Under the pieces are notes generated by a model that did not search any database, had not been told where the DNA came from, and saw nothing but the letters and a program-made list of their open reading frames with translations. From Pancytospora philotis (taxonomy: Eukaryota; Microsporidia): a stretch of DNA of 41,211 bases. Each line of letters starts with the position of its first letter. Within the stretch, counting starts at the first letter, position 1. The stretch covers positions 1 through 41,211 of the forward strand of contig JALRLY010000240.1 in NCBI GenBank assembly GCA_023647555.1. The letters are read 5' to 3'. Made by a program: the position numbers and the translations under genes. Shown piece after piece: positions 7,363 to 15,794 of this stretch.

Positions 7363-8541
7363 CTACTGTGAGCTACGTCTAGATCTGCGTACCCTGTCTC
7401 TGCGCACCTGCTGATAGCAGCGCATCGCATGGTCAACGAGGATCGCCAGCAATTTGCGCCGCGTAGTCAGTGTGTTAATGATCGTGCCAGGGGTGAACTC
7501 TTTTTCAGAGCGAGCGCCTGCTAACTGCATTACAGTTTTAAAGCCCGAAGGATCGTTCTTGTTGTCGCCCTTTATCCAGCTAGAAAACTCGTGCCATAAT
7601 TTATCCTCTGCATCTCCTTTGAATATAACTGAATGCAACATACAATTCTCTGCTCCCGCATTGTTGCAAAACTTGTTCTTCTCTTCCGTGGAGGCGAACT
7701 TAAGAACCTTAGGATCAGACACATTCGCTGCCGCAAGCGCATCCATAACGTATGTGCCTGCAAATGCCTTAGTTGCATGCTTGAATTTCTTTCCCTCGCT
7801 ACTTATATACTTGAAGGCTTCATTTTGCATCGCGTCAAAATCAATGTGCGAAATAGGATCGAGGTAATTGGAATCGCGGTGGCCAGCTCCATCTTTGACC
7901 AAGTTCGAATACAGGGCCATTATTCTCGCAAGGCTGACTCTTTTCTGTTCGAACTGCTTGTCGTTAGACCCAAGAATCTGTATGATCTGCTCGCAGGTAG
8001 ACCCTTTCTCAGCCAATGCATACAAGAAATACAAAATATTGGGAGACTGGCCATTTGCGAAAGCATTCTTCAGACTGTTATAGCTCTTCTCTTCCTCAAG
8101 CGCGGCGCATTCCAATTCAATTGAATTGTATTTGAAATCAACACTGGCCGCATGTATGAAATCTTCCAGCCGTGAGTACCTGGAATGAATAACCTGAGAC
8201 AAAGTTTCGCATGTCTTCCAATACTCAACGTCCACTCGCGAAAGAAGTTGGCCAAGCATCTCTAAGACACAGCAAAGCACCTCACAAGCCTCGTCATGAG
8301 TAGGCGGCGAGTTCCGTCGCGCAGAAGGAGCTCTGAGCTCAAAGCTCGGCACGATGTCAAGCTCTCGCTTCCCCGCCGATGAAGTGCTGGTGCTCGCAGC
8401 GGACGCGTCCGCCGGAGACGCCTCGGCCGGCGCCGCGGGCTCGCTCGGGCTCTCGCGGCCCCAGTACCAGCAGCCACCGCCTAATACGATGCCGAATGCA
8501 ACCAGGCATGCTCCGATAGCAATGATCTTCGTTGAAGCCAT
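7363..8541 (-). CDS. MASTK-family signal-anchor protein, copy D
   Basis: 392 residues from ATG 8541, selected by the shared leader; an in-frame Met at 8709 would span the promoter region. Hydrophobic segment 5-27 (G-A-C-L-V-A-F-G-I-V-L variant), Ala/Pro/Ser linker, then T-H-D-E-A-C-E-V-L-C-C-V-L-E-M-L and a helical domain. The C-terminal third keeps F-C-N-N-A-G-A-E-N and a basic helix R-R-K-L-L-A-I-L-V-D-H-A-M-R-C-Y-Q-Q but is less like A/B than they are like each other. The last residues are Arg/Ser-rich. The AAATTT element is eroded upstream of this copy, whereas the inverted repeat is kept. Function unknown. Confidence 0.8.
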   Translation of the reverse strand: MASTKIIAIGACLVAFGIVLGGGCWYWGRESPSEPAAPAEASPADASAASTSTSSAGKRELDIVPSFELRAPSARRNSPPTHDEACEVLCCVLEMLGQLLSRVDVEYWKTCETLSQVIHSRYSRLEDFIHAASVDFKYNSIELECAALEEEKSYNSLKNAFANGQSPNILYFLYALAEKGSTCEQIIQILGSNDKQFEQKRVSLARIMALYSNLVKDGAGHRDSNYLDPISHIDFDAMQNEAFKYISSEGKKFKHATKAFAGTYVMDALAAANVSDPKVLKFASTEEKNKFCNNAGAENCMLHSVIFKGDAEDKLWHEFSSWIKGDNKNDPSGFKTVMQLAGARSEKEFTPGTIINTLTTRRKLLAILVDHAMRCYQQVRRDRVRRSRRSSQ

Positions 8542-8584
8542 GGGGTGAGTATCTGCATGTATTTTGTAGCTCCGTTGCATATTC

Positions 8585-8601
8585 CCTTTATTTAATAAAG
8601 G
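8585..8601. promoter_or_regulatory. Inverted repeat upstream of MASTK copy D
   Basis: Perfect 8-bp arms CCTTTATT/AATAAAGG around a single T. The sequence differs from copies A and B yet is still fully palindromic, which suggests that symmetry itself is being maintained. Confidence 0.55.
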
Positions 8602-8819
8602 AGCGAGTGGGATATAAATGGCACAAATCTGCTTTCCCATGCGGATTGGTCCATGGATGAGGGAGTGCACACAGCGTCGAGCAAACACTCGACTCAAGCT
8701 CAAATCCATCCAAAACAGTTGTATATCTAAAACAGTCGTATATCAAACTTAATGATTACCTTGTAGTTTGTTATCTCAATAGAACCTCATCCCTACTGAT
8801 GGTTTCAAGAATTTATTGA

Positions 8820-10016
8820 CTATTCAGCGTTAGTCGATTGTGACAGATCTGTCGTCGCATCATTGGCATAGTCCGCTGCGATTTCCTGCTTGTGGTCGCG
8901 CAGCAGGCTCACTACCAAATTCGCCAGGATTTTACGCCGCAAAGCCTGCACAGCAAAAACACTGCTCGATTTGGCAGCTTCTTTGGGACTGATGCCAGTT
9001 ATATTCGCGATAGAACCGTTGGGCATAGCACCGCCGTTCAGCCTTTTTTCCAAACTGGGCAGCTCAAACTCTTCAGGCTCTTCTTCACAGCCAGAAATAA
9101 ACGTAAGCGACATTGCGGTATTTGCCTTTCTGGCAATATCACAGAATTTTTCCGCATCTTCGACAGAGTAGAGCTTAACGGCCCTGGGATCCTGGGCATT
9201 CGCCGCAACAAGTGCATCCACGATCTCCTCACCGGTGATATCCAAATCAGCGTGTTTGAAAATGTGCCTGTGCTCCTCCGCATAGCCCATAGCAGCATCA
9301 ATAGATGAATCAAAATCGGCAACTGTGATAGTATCAAGCTTATCAGAATAATCACCACCAAGATTTACACAGACTAAAAGTGAGTGCAGCGCAATCGCTT
9401 TGGCGATGGATTCAGCCAAATCCAAATTCTTTGCAAATTCCTCATCAGTGGACAAGATATCCGCAATATTAAGATCCCGATGATGACCACATAACCATTG
9501 AAGGAACACAAGGACATTTGAGTACTTATCATCATCGAAGAATTCCTGCAGGCGCTTAATGGATTCCATATCAAAAATAACCTTTCCATCTTCGCCATTC
9601 AAAGTTCCTATCGCCTGAGTCTCCAGTCCGTTCGTAAAAAACTTATTTAGCTTCGGATACACGGACATAAAATCGAACTTGACGTCGATGCATGCTCTGC
9701 GGAAATCATCTGTGTTACCCGAATAAGTCTCTTGGAGCATTTCCAGAGCGCCGACAAGCACCTCGCAAGCCTCATCATGCGTTGGCAGTGAGCGCAGTCT
9801 GGCGCTCGGCACCTCAAAACTCGGTACAAGGCCAAGCTCCCGCTTCCCCGTCGATGAACTACTACTGCTCGCAGCAGAAGTAGCCTCTGTGGACGCCTCG
9901 GCCGGCGCCGCGGGCTCGCTCGGGCTCTCGCGGCCCCAGTACCAGCAGCCACCGCCCAGCACGACGCCGAATGCAACTAAGCTCGCTCCAATAGCAATAA
10001 TCTTCGTTGAAGCCAT
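8820..10016 (-). CDS. MASTK-family signal-anchor protein, copy E
   Basis: 398 residues; first gene of the array in transcription order. The leader and linker match copies A, B and D (hydrophobic 5-27, W-Y-W-G-R-E, Pro/Ala/Ser linker). After A-C-E-V-L-V-G-A-L-E-M-L the body is the most diverged of the four MASTK copies: acidic, rich in Asp/Glu, with F-C-D-I-A-R-K-A in place of the F-C-N motif and a C-terminal A-L-R-R-K-I-L-A-N-L-V. TAG stop followed within 4 nt by AATAAA. AAATTTTT ends 5 nt before the ATG. Function unknown; the leader predicts the secretory pathway. Confidence 0.8.
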   Translation of the reverse strand: MASTKIIAIGASLVAFGVVLGGGCWYWGRESPSEPAAPAEASTEATSAASSSSSSTGKRELGLVPSFEVPSARLRSLPTHDEACEVLVGALEMLQETYSGNTDDFRRACIDVKFDFMSVYPKLNKFFTNGLETQAIGTLNGEDGKVIFDMESIKRLQEFFDDDKYSNVLVFLQWLCGHHRDLNIADILSTDEEFAKNLDLAESIAKAIALHSLLVCVNLGGDYSDKLDTITVADFDSSIDAAMGYAEEHRHIFKHADLDITGEEIVDALVAANAQDPRAVKLYSVEDAEKFCDIARKANTAMSLTFISGCEEEPEEFELPSLEKRLNGGAMPNGSIANITGISPKEAAKSSSVFAVQALRRKILANLVVSLLRDHKQEIAADYANDATTDLSQSTNAE

Positions 10017-10021
10017 GGGAC

Positions 10022-10029
10022 AAATTTTT
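10022..10029 (-). promoter_or_regulatory. AAATTT start element of MASTK copy E
   Basis: Coding-strand AAAAATTT ends 5 nt before ATG 10016 with CCC between. The right half of the inverted repeat (AATAAAGGGG, 10066-10075) remains but its left arm is lost. Confidence 0.5.
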
Positions 10030-10285
10030 GCAAAACTTTTGTGGCCCGTTGCCGATTTTCATTTCAATAAAGGGGTGGCGGCATACAAATAGCACGGGTA
10101 TCTGAGTATAATGCGGCTGAGTTTTACTATAAAGGAGCATGTCATCAAATAGTTCAGTAACTGCCGTATCTACTAGCAATAAAGTATACAGCAACTGCTA
10201 ATTCATTTGTATTTCACCCACTCTCCAAAAAATTTACTCGATGCGAAACGACTCGTTGCATCGCCGGCCGCAGATGCCTCCGGCG

Positions 10286-10714
10286 TCATTCGATGCTGGG
10301 CCGCGCCTGGCTCCTGCCGTGCGCCTGCTGCAGCGGTTTTTTGCACCCGAGCACGGGGCACACCGAGCGCTTCTTTATGAAGTCCACCACGATGCGCTCC
10401 TCGAACACATGCCCGCAGCTGCTGACCCAGGGGACCTCGATTCGGCACTGCGAGATCGGGCAGACCAGATCCTTCTTCTCCACCTTGTCGAGGATCTCGA
10501 GCCCGGGCCCGTACTTGTCGTAGATGGCCGCGGTGTTCCCCCGCACGCTCTTCGGGTTGTCCATGCGGTGCGGCGCGGCGGCGAGCGCCTGGTGGATGGC
10601 GATGCGCTTGATGAGCGTGTCCGACGGCGCTGAGTCGTTCTTGAAGACGCTCACCAGCACCTCGTCCAGCGCCTTCGCGCGCGCGCCGAGCAGTTCCTCC
10701 AAACTCCTCGCCAT
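10286..10714 (-). CDS. NSE2: Nse2/Mms21-like SUMO E3 ligase (SP-RING)
   Basis: 142 residues: an N-terminal helical part (1-75) and an SP-RING-type zinc domain (82-125) with V-C-P-I-S at 84-88, C100-G-H102 and C119-P-V-L-G-C124. This spacing, in particular C-G-H-V-F-E and C-P-V-x-G-C, is typical of the Nse2/Mms21 subunit of the SMC5/6 complex, which stimulates SUMO transfer and acts in DNA repair in the nucleus. It is shorter than the yeast protein (267 residues), as expected for a reduced genome. A PIAS/Siz protein would also have an SP-RING but would be much longer and carry SAP/PINIT domains. AAATTT lies 18 nt upstream of ATG 10714. Confidence 0.75.
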   Translation of the reverse strand: MARSLEELLGARAKALDEVLVSVFKNDSAPSDTLIKRIAIHQALAAAPHRMDNPKSVRGNTAAIYDKYGPGLEILDKVEKKDLVCPISQCRIEVPWVSSCGHVFEERIVVDFIKKRSVCPVLGCKKPLQQAHGRSQARPSIE

Positions 10715-10732
10715 TGCGGCAGTCTGCGCGGT

Positions 10733-10738
10733 AAATTT
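10733..10738 (-). promoter_or_regulatory. AAATTT start element of the Nse2-like gene
   Basis: Coding strand TTATAAATTT: the AAATTT ends 18 nt before ATG 10714 and overlaps a TATAAA-like string. Confidence 0.5.
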
Positions 10739-10937
10739 ATAAGCGTTGGAAATTCAGCACGAGCGAGGAATGGCAAAAGTAGCAGAAAGCAAACAATATG
10801 TATAAGAAGTAAACTTTTATTGTATTGTGCAGATGCACACACTTCATGCTATTTAGAGCCTATGGCTGAGCATCGCTGATGAACCAATACGACTGCTGCT
10901 AAGACACATGCACCATTAAGAGCCATAAACATTGCAG

Positions 10938-12001
10938 CTACTCTAGCGTCTCAAACTGCAAAAGCCTCTTAAGCTCCTCTATCCCGCCCTCCACGCTCAC
11001 AGCATCGATACCGTGCTGTGCGAGGAGACTGACGGCCCGCCGCGAGCTGTTCCCGCGGTAGCAGCTGATGGCGACGCGCTTGCCCGTTCCGCGCAGCGTA
11101 TCCAGTGCCTGCTCTACGTTAGGAATGTTCACGGCTCCCTTAGCGCGGAACATCTGGAAGTGCGGCTGGGAGCGGATGTCAACGAGGAAGAAGCCGGAGG
11201 GATCAGAGAGGACCGCCGCCCAGGAGACCGTAGGCACGCTGCTGTCGGGAGACACGACGCCCGAGCAGGCTACGGCCGGCGGGGCATCAAGTGTATTTTC
11301 ATCCCTCTCGCCCGTGCATACGCAGCATCTCGCCGCTCTGATCGGTATGGCGTGGCTCGTGTTGCTGAAGCCGTTGTAGAGCAGCAGCTTGGCAGCAGGC
11401 ACCTCTCCGGCCGCCCGTGCCACCACAACTTTGACCACCTCCACCGCCTGCATGCTGCCGATCACGCCGCACATCGGGCCGACCACCCCGCTTTGGTCGC
11501 AGTTCGGCGCGCTGCCCTTGGGCCGCGGCCACACACAACGGAAGCAGGGCCCGTCCCGCGGCAGCACGCACACCTGCCCCTCCCAGCGCAGCACCGACGC
11601 GCAGACCAGGTCGATCCCCAGCTCGCGGCAGCAGTCGTTGACCACGTAGCGCAGCGCGGCCTGGTCGCAGCAGTCCACCACGACGTCGNNNNNNNNNNNN
11701 NNNNNNNNNNNNNNNNNNNNNNNNNNNNNNNNNNNNNNTTGTGCAGCTCCACGCGGTCGAAGTCGGCGATACCGATCGTGCCGACGCCGGCCATGGCCAG
11801 GTAGCTTATCACCGGGGACCCGAGGCCGCCGGCGCCGACCACCAGGGCGCGGCAGCGCAGCAGCGCGCTCTGCCCCGCAACGCCGATCTTCGGGACCACT
11901 ATCTGGCGGCTGTACCGCCTGACGGCGCCCAGCGGTATGTCAGACTCCCAGCAGCCCTCCCACGGCGCGCTCTCCTCTGCGCGTCCGCTGCCAACAGCCA
12001 T
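10938..12001 (-). CDS. UBA4: Uba4/MOCS3: Urm1-activating E1-like enzyme with rhodanese domain (contains assembly gap)
   Basis: N-terminal MoeB/ThiF adenylation domain: R-Y-S-R-Q near 29-33, Gly-rich nucleotide loop G-A-G-G-L-G-S at 56-62, and D-F-D-R-V-E-L before the gap. After the gap come the D-C-C-D-Q and L-R-W-E-G-Q segments, zinc Cys pairs (C-F-R-C and C-V-C), and N-C-D-Q-S-G with a candidate catalytic Cys. The C-terminal rhodanese domain has the persulfide loop C-Y-R-G-N-S-S. Uba4 adenylates and thiocarboxylates Urm1 for tRNA wobble-uridine thiolation in the cytosol. ATG 12001 is the first ATG; an apparent start 12 nt upstream is GTG. The halves lie in different frames across the N run, and roughly 50 residues normally found here are missing, so the gap is longer than drawn. 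Confidence 0.85.
11689..11738. other. Assembly gap (50 N)
   Basis: A run of exactly 50 N within the Uba4 gene. The flanking coding frames do not match through a 50-base gap, so the length is a placeholder. Confidence 0.95.
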
Positions 12002-12033
12002 GGCGCCGGCCACTCAGAAAGTTTTATCGCGCC

Positions 12034-12041
12034 AAAATTTT
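12034..12041 (-). promoter_or_regulatory. AAATTT element of the Uba4 gene
   Basis: AAAATTTT ends 32 nt before ATG 12001, the largest spacing seen here. Confidence 0.4.
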
Positions 12042-12262
12042 ACGATACAGCTGGCTAGGCGGTTGTTAAGTGAAAGGCAGCTCGCTTTTTATAATGTTCG
12101 CATACGCGTTTAAGAAGTAAAACTGATTTATTGGAGTAGAACAGGCCATTAATAAGGGGATTCTAGCTCTATAATACTAGTACTTTTTGCACGCCTGGTA
12201 AATGGTCCAGGCCGTTGACTCTATCCTCGCAATGCATACAATAATACTTCACCCACTAGACA

Positions 12263-13294
12263 TTAGAAGCTGCGGCACGAAGATGAGCGAGGATGCGAAA
12301 CTCCCCTGGCGTTTAAACCACAGGACGGCTGCTCGAGCGCTGCATACAAATGCTGATACTTGTCACTTGCAGCAATGCTCAGGTACTTAAGAGTCTTCGC
12401 ATACTCCTCCCAGTCTTCGTGGGCTTTGGCCAAGTAGGCATCGCCGAGCTCGCGCAAAATGCCCTCCACGCGCTCAAAATCGCTGAGCTTCATACACTCC
12501 CTCTGGCACAGGTACAGGGCCCAGTTTTCTATTTCCGCGCGGTGAATATCCACCTCACCGAGCGCCCAGTCCATCGCCGTGTACATGTCCATGCATTTTC
12601 TGAACATAACGTAGAGATTCTGGCTGTCTCGGGTGCACAGGCCGACGTCGCCGAGGCTCAGCACGCAGGTTTTGCCGTGCAGCAGTCTGCTCCCGTGGCG
12701 CTGTGCAACCGCCACCTTATGCTTGAGGTACTTCAGAGACTGCATGAGGTACGGGTTGAACGCAGTCGATGCGTCAAACCAGCAGTCTGGCACGGGCTGC
12801 GAGCCGGGCGTTGGGCTGGGCGGCTCGCCACAGGCCGTATACAATGCGTCGACCAGCCCACAAAGCCGCGCAATCTCGTGCGTGATCCTCCGGATGGCAT
12901 CGCGCCACTTCTTTCTATAACTGTCGAGGTTGTACATTTTCGAAAATATTTTATCGATGTACTCCCGCGTTACCAAATCATCGATGGCGTCGGCCGCGCT
13001 CTCATAAACGCGCTTCTGGTAAACCAAGTTGGTGCCACCAGGGACTCTGAACGCCCGATAGGGATCCTGGATCTCCAGATGCCTGAGAACCGCCCTGTAC
13101 GAATCCAGTATTTCGTATAACGCGCCCTCTGAAACCGTTCCATCCTGGTCTTCGGATTCCTCAGCCAGCGCGCCGCCCACACTGTCCAGTGTAAAAATAC
13201 TGGGACGCGCCATATCGCCGTCTGAATACGCATCCACTGACGTGCTCGTTGAGAGGGCGCCGCGGAGCAGCAGCACCAGTAACTGCCCAGCCAT
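12263..13294 (-). CDS. Unknown secreted-type helical protein
   Basis: 343 residues from ATG 13294 (preferred over an in-frame Met at 13333 that lies inside the TATA-like box). The leader MAGQLLVLLLRGALSTSTS is a good signal peptide. The remainder is helical, with scattered cysteines (L-C-G near 145, A-C-G near 155, a cluster C-V-L..L-C near 207-218, then C-M-D, C-Q-R-E-C) and a short proline patch (P-P-S-P-T-P-G). The C-terminus is Ser/Arg-rich. I recognise no domain. Both a TATA-like box (GGTATAAAAGG, 19 nt upstream) and an AATTTTTT element (7 nt upstream) precede the ATG, so it shares features of both promoter classes. Probably a secreted, disulfide-containing lineage-specific protein. Confidence 0.7.
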   Translation of the reverse strand: MAGQLLVLLLRGALSTSTSVDAYSDGDMARPSIFTLDSVGGALAEESEDQDGTVSEGALYEILDSYRAVLRHLEIQDPYRAFRVPGGTNLVYQKRVYESAADAIDDLVTREYIDKIFSKMYNLDSYRKKWRDAIRRITHEIARLCGLVDALYTACGEPPSPTPGSQPVPDCWFDASTAFNPYLMQSLKYLKHKVAVAQRHGSRLLHGKTCVLSLGDVGLCTRDSQNLYVMFRKCMDMYTAMDWALGEVDIHRAEIENWALYLCQRECMKLSDFERVEGILRELGDAYLAKAHEDWEEYAKTLKYLSIAASDKYQHLYAALEQPSCGLNARGVSHPRSSSCRSF

Positions 13295-13301
13295 GGCGGA
13301 T

Positions 13302-13324
13302 AAAAAATTGCCGCCTTTTATACC
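13302..13324 (-). promoter_or_regulatory. TATA-like box plus AATTTT element of the 13294 gene
   Basis: Coding strand: GGTATAAAAGG (13314-13324) followed by AATTTTTT (13302-13309), then CCGCC and the ATG. Confidence 0.5.
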
Positions 13325-13619
13325 GAGCGGCAACGAATAATATCAATCATGATACAGATAATAATAAGCACTGATGGCCTATGTGATTATCATACGATGC
13401 GTATGGCTGTATGGCCGGTTATTTGTATCGAATGCAAAATAACGTAGATTTTTACCAGAAGTACTAGAATAATGCCCATGTGCAGTATTTATTGTAGAAA
13501 TTCTAGATGCTTGAAATATCATTGATATGATCATGCCAAGTGTACACATTGGTAATGCATCTGATAGATGCTGTAGAACTTGTAAACAAGGCTGCAGATT
13601 GATCGTTATGGATGCGCTA

Positions 13620-13626
13620 CAATTTT
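13620..13626 (+). promoter_or_regulatory. AATTTT start element of the 13645 gene
   Basis: CAATTTT ends 18 nt before ATG 13645; the ATG is preceded by GGCCC. Confidence 0.45.
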
Positions 13627-13644
13627 GCTAGATTTACCTGGCCC

Positions 13645-14661
13645 ATGCAACCTGCCTTGGCAGTCTTTGCCTTGCTGCCCGCGAGCCGGGGCGCCAGCCC
13701 CTCCGCCGACTGGGAGTTACAGTCGCTGCGCGAGGCCTACAACAGCATGGGCATCTTCGATCTGGCGCCGTCGCACGGAGCAATGACGCTGAACCACCCT
13801 GGCCTTGCGCATTGCAGAGAGGAGCTGCGCGCGCGCACTGAAAAAGCCTGCAAGCGGCTCGCGCACTTCGTGGCCATTGCCAAGGAGTGCTGCCTCGAGC
13901 TGCTGGGCCTGAAGCTAAACCCGAACCATTTTTCGTTCGGCCTAGACAAGCTGCTGAGCAACTCCTCCTTCGCCCCTCGATACACGTCCTGTGACTCCTA
14001 CAATTGCCTGCGAATAAGGGAGGCCTGCAAGTTCTTCCCGCTGGAGTGCGTGCCTGGAACTGTGGAACTCATCGATTGGGTTGCCCATTACAGCCGCGCG
14101 ATATTCGCAAACTGCAGCGACTGCAACAGAAGTGAGAACCACGCGCCCGGTGTTACTCGTCCGCTGTTCGGTACGACGAGTGCATTCTTCTACGATCAGG
14201 TTATTCTGGAGGCGTTTGCCAAGGACGTGGAAAGGTACATCGACGCTGTTGTAATGTGTCATAGGAGGGCTAGCAGCGGTAAAGCCGCCCCTTGCAAGTC
14301 CGATAGCTGCCGGAATGAGCGTGCGCAGCTGAAGGAACTTGCCAGCGCTCTCAAGACGTATGCAAATGCTATGGCGGCGCTGCATGCGGAGTCTCTTGCC
14401 ATATACGAGCGCAACGAGCAGCTTCTTGCAGACCTCGATTCTCAGCTAGCCCTGCAGGAGGAGGGGGACGTGGCCGCGAACGGGCTCAGCAATATCAAAT
14501 ACGATCTGATCAAGCACATTGTGTATAAAAAGCGATACAAACTCAAATCCCAGCTTTCAGAGGCGCTGAAAGCTCTAAACGAGATCGGGTCTAAGATGTT
14601 CAAAAGCTACTGCAGTTTGACCGGCGAAACTGTCGAATACTTTCTGGGGCACTCGTGCTGA
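13645..14661 (+). CDS. Unknown secreted Cys-rich helical protein
   Basis: 338 residues from ATG 13645, chosen over a Met at 13612 because it gives a clean signal peptide (MQPALAVFALLPASRGASP) and follows AATTTT and GGCCC. About a dozen cysteines: H-C-R-E, A-C-K-R, E-C-C-L-E, then C-D-S-Y-N-C, A-C-K-F-F-P-L-E-C and C-S-D-C-N in the first half; fewer later (C-H-R-R, C-K-S-D-S-C). The second half is a run of amphipathic helices without recognisable domain. The many paired Cys suggest an extracellular disulfide-stabilised protein. General layout resembles the 18022 product and the modules of the 27636-34400 family, but I cannot show homology by eye. Function unknown. Confidence 0.75.
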   Translation: MQPALAVFALLPASRGASPSADWELQSLREAYNSMGIFDLAPSHGAMTLNHPGLAHCREELRARTEKACKRLAHFVAIAKECCLELLGLKLNPNHFSFGLDKLLSNSSFAPRYTSCDSYNCLRIREACKFFPLECVPGTVELIDWVAHYSRAIFANCSDCNRSENHAPGVTRPLFGTTSAFFYDQVILEAFAKDVERYIDAVVMCHRRASSGKAAPCKSDSCRNERAQLKELASALKTYANAMAALHAESLAIYERNEQLLADLDSQLALQEEGDVAANGLSNIKYDLIKHIVYKKRYKLKSQLSEALKALNEIGSKMFKSYCSLTGETVEYFLGHSC

Positions 14662-14839
14662 TCTGTAATATTGAATTCAACTACGAATGCTTTGGTGGTT
14701 CTGTTTGTGTAGATCTGGATTTGCATGTATGCTGCTCTAACACTTGCTACTTCTGTCAAGCAGTCTTGTTTCTATCGTATTTGCCATATGCCATTATGTA
14801 TTTGCCATTTGCCCCGCACTTTCAGACAGCCCCTCTGCA

Positions 14840-15607
14840 ATGAATTTTCCCAAGCCCGTCCTGGCCAGGGCCGTGGATGTCCTCAACTACGGCCGGCATG
14901 TGGTCCATCCGCCGTTCAGTGCGCCCATTCCGGTCGCATGCGCCGATGCGTCGTCCCGCTCTCTGAACATCTGCTCGCGCTGCCTCACGAACCATCTCTC
15001 GCCGCGCTCCCTGGAGATCCACCTGGGCCGCTGTCCCGGGCCCAGATACCAGCCCTTATACGACGAAGGGAGCATCAAGATCGCGCTGGTCCCCGACACG
15101 CCCACCAAGCAGCTCCTCGCGCTGCTGGGCCGCCTCTTCATCAAACGGAAGACCCTCTCGCACGAAATCACCGGCTACAGCCTGTTTATTGTGTACGGAG
15201 AGGAGGTGATGGGGTACTTCAGCCAGCCCGACGACATGAGCCACTCGCTGAGCTGCTTCTGCGTATTCCCGCCGTTCGCGCGCCAGGGCCTCGGCTCGCT
15301 GCTGATCGACTTCAGCTACTCGCGTTTCATCCGAGATGGCGCGGATGCTGAGCCGCAGGAAATCACTGGGCCGGAAGGGCCGCTCAGCAAGAAGGCGATC
15401 CATTGCTTCCGCAAGTACTGGCGCTACAGGGTCATCGGCGCTGATACCGTCAGACAGATATCTAGCGCTGCCAACATCTCGATAGACGACGCGATCATAG
15501 GCCTGGAGCTCAACGGATTCGACTTCAGGGCGTGGCGGATGGCCGGCCCGGTTGCGGTGGATAAGCCGCGGCTGCTATCGCCCGATAAATTTACGAAGCC
15601 CCATTAG
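14840..15607 (+). CDS. Minimal MYST-family histone acetyltransferase
   Basis: 255 residues from ATG 14840; an in-frame Met at 14744 would add an unlikely hydrophobic leader to a nuclear protein. MYST features: C2HC zinc finger C45-x2-C48-x12-H61-x3-C65, the central fold L-G-R-L-F-I-K-R-K-T-L with G-Y-F-S, catalytic-cysteine segment L-S-C139, acetyl-CoA loop A-R-Q-G-L-G at 147-152, and candidate general base Glu179 in G-P-E-G-P-L-S. MYST enzymes (Esa1, Sas2, Sas3) acetylate lysines on H4/H3 in chromatin and support transcription and repair. Here only the catalytic domain remains, without chromo- or PHD-domain. Which yeast enzyme it matches cannot be decided; Esa1 is plausible if it is the sole copy. 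Confidence 0.85.
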   Translation: MNFPKPVLARAVDVLNYGRHVVHPPFSAPIPVACADASSRSLNICSRCLTNHLSPRSLEIHLGRCPGPRYQPLYDEGSIKIALVPDTPTKQLLALLGRLFIKRKTLSHEITGYSLFIVYGEEVMGYFSQPDDMSHSLSCFCVFPPFARQGLGSLLIDFSYSRFIRDGADAEPQEITGPEGPLSKKAIHCFRKYWRYRVIGADTVRQISSAANISIDDAIIGLELNGFDFRAWRMAGPVAVDKPRLLSPDKFTKPH

Positions 15608-15794
15608 CTATGAATATTTATGATGTGCTACTGGAGTATAGTTAAAATTAATATCTGTGCTTCTCAAACTCTTATTCATTTTTAAGCCTTAAATTTCTTG
15701 ATAGCTCAGAAGCTTCACTATTCAATAAATACAGCTGATCCAATAACGATCCCATTCCATTACTTTCCTTCATATTAGTTTAATTAGCTTTAAA

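Larger units (their letters stand above)
13295..13644. other. Divergent intergenic region
   Basis: Spacer between two divergently transcribed secreted-type genes. It contains their start elements (13302-13324 and 13620-13626); the middle is AT-richer and no gene is seen. Confidence 0.5.

Noticed and set aside
7363..8709. Longer N-terminal version of MASTK copy D (start 8709), and likewise copy B at 5696
   Set aside because: The extension translates the inverted repeat and promoter region; all copies share the later ATG and leader.
2695..10016. Lipobox-like L-L-G-G-G-C in the MASTK leaders, suggesting bacterial lipoproteins
   Set aside because: Neighbouring genes are clearly eukaryotic (eIF5A, MYST, Utp11), so bacterial lipidation is not expected; it is a signal anchor.
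11689..12013. GTG start at 12013 for Uba4 and a continuous reading through the N run
   Set aside because: First ATG is at 12001, and reading through the N run gives an out-of-frame Arg/Ala/Trp-rich tail instead of the adenylation domain.
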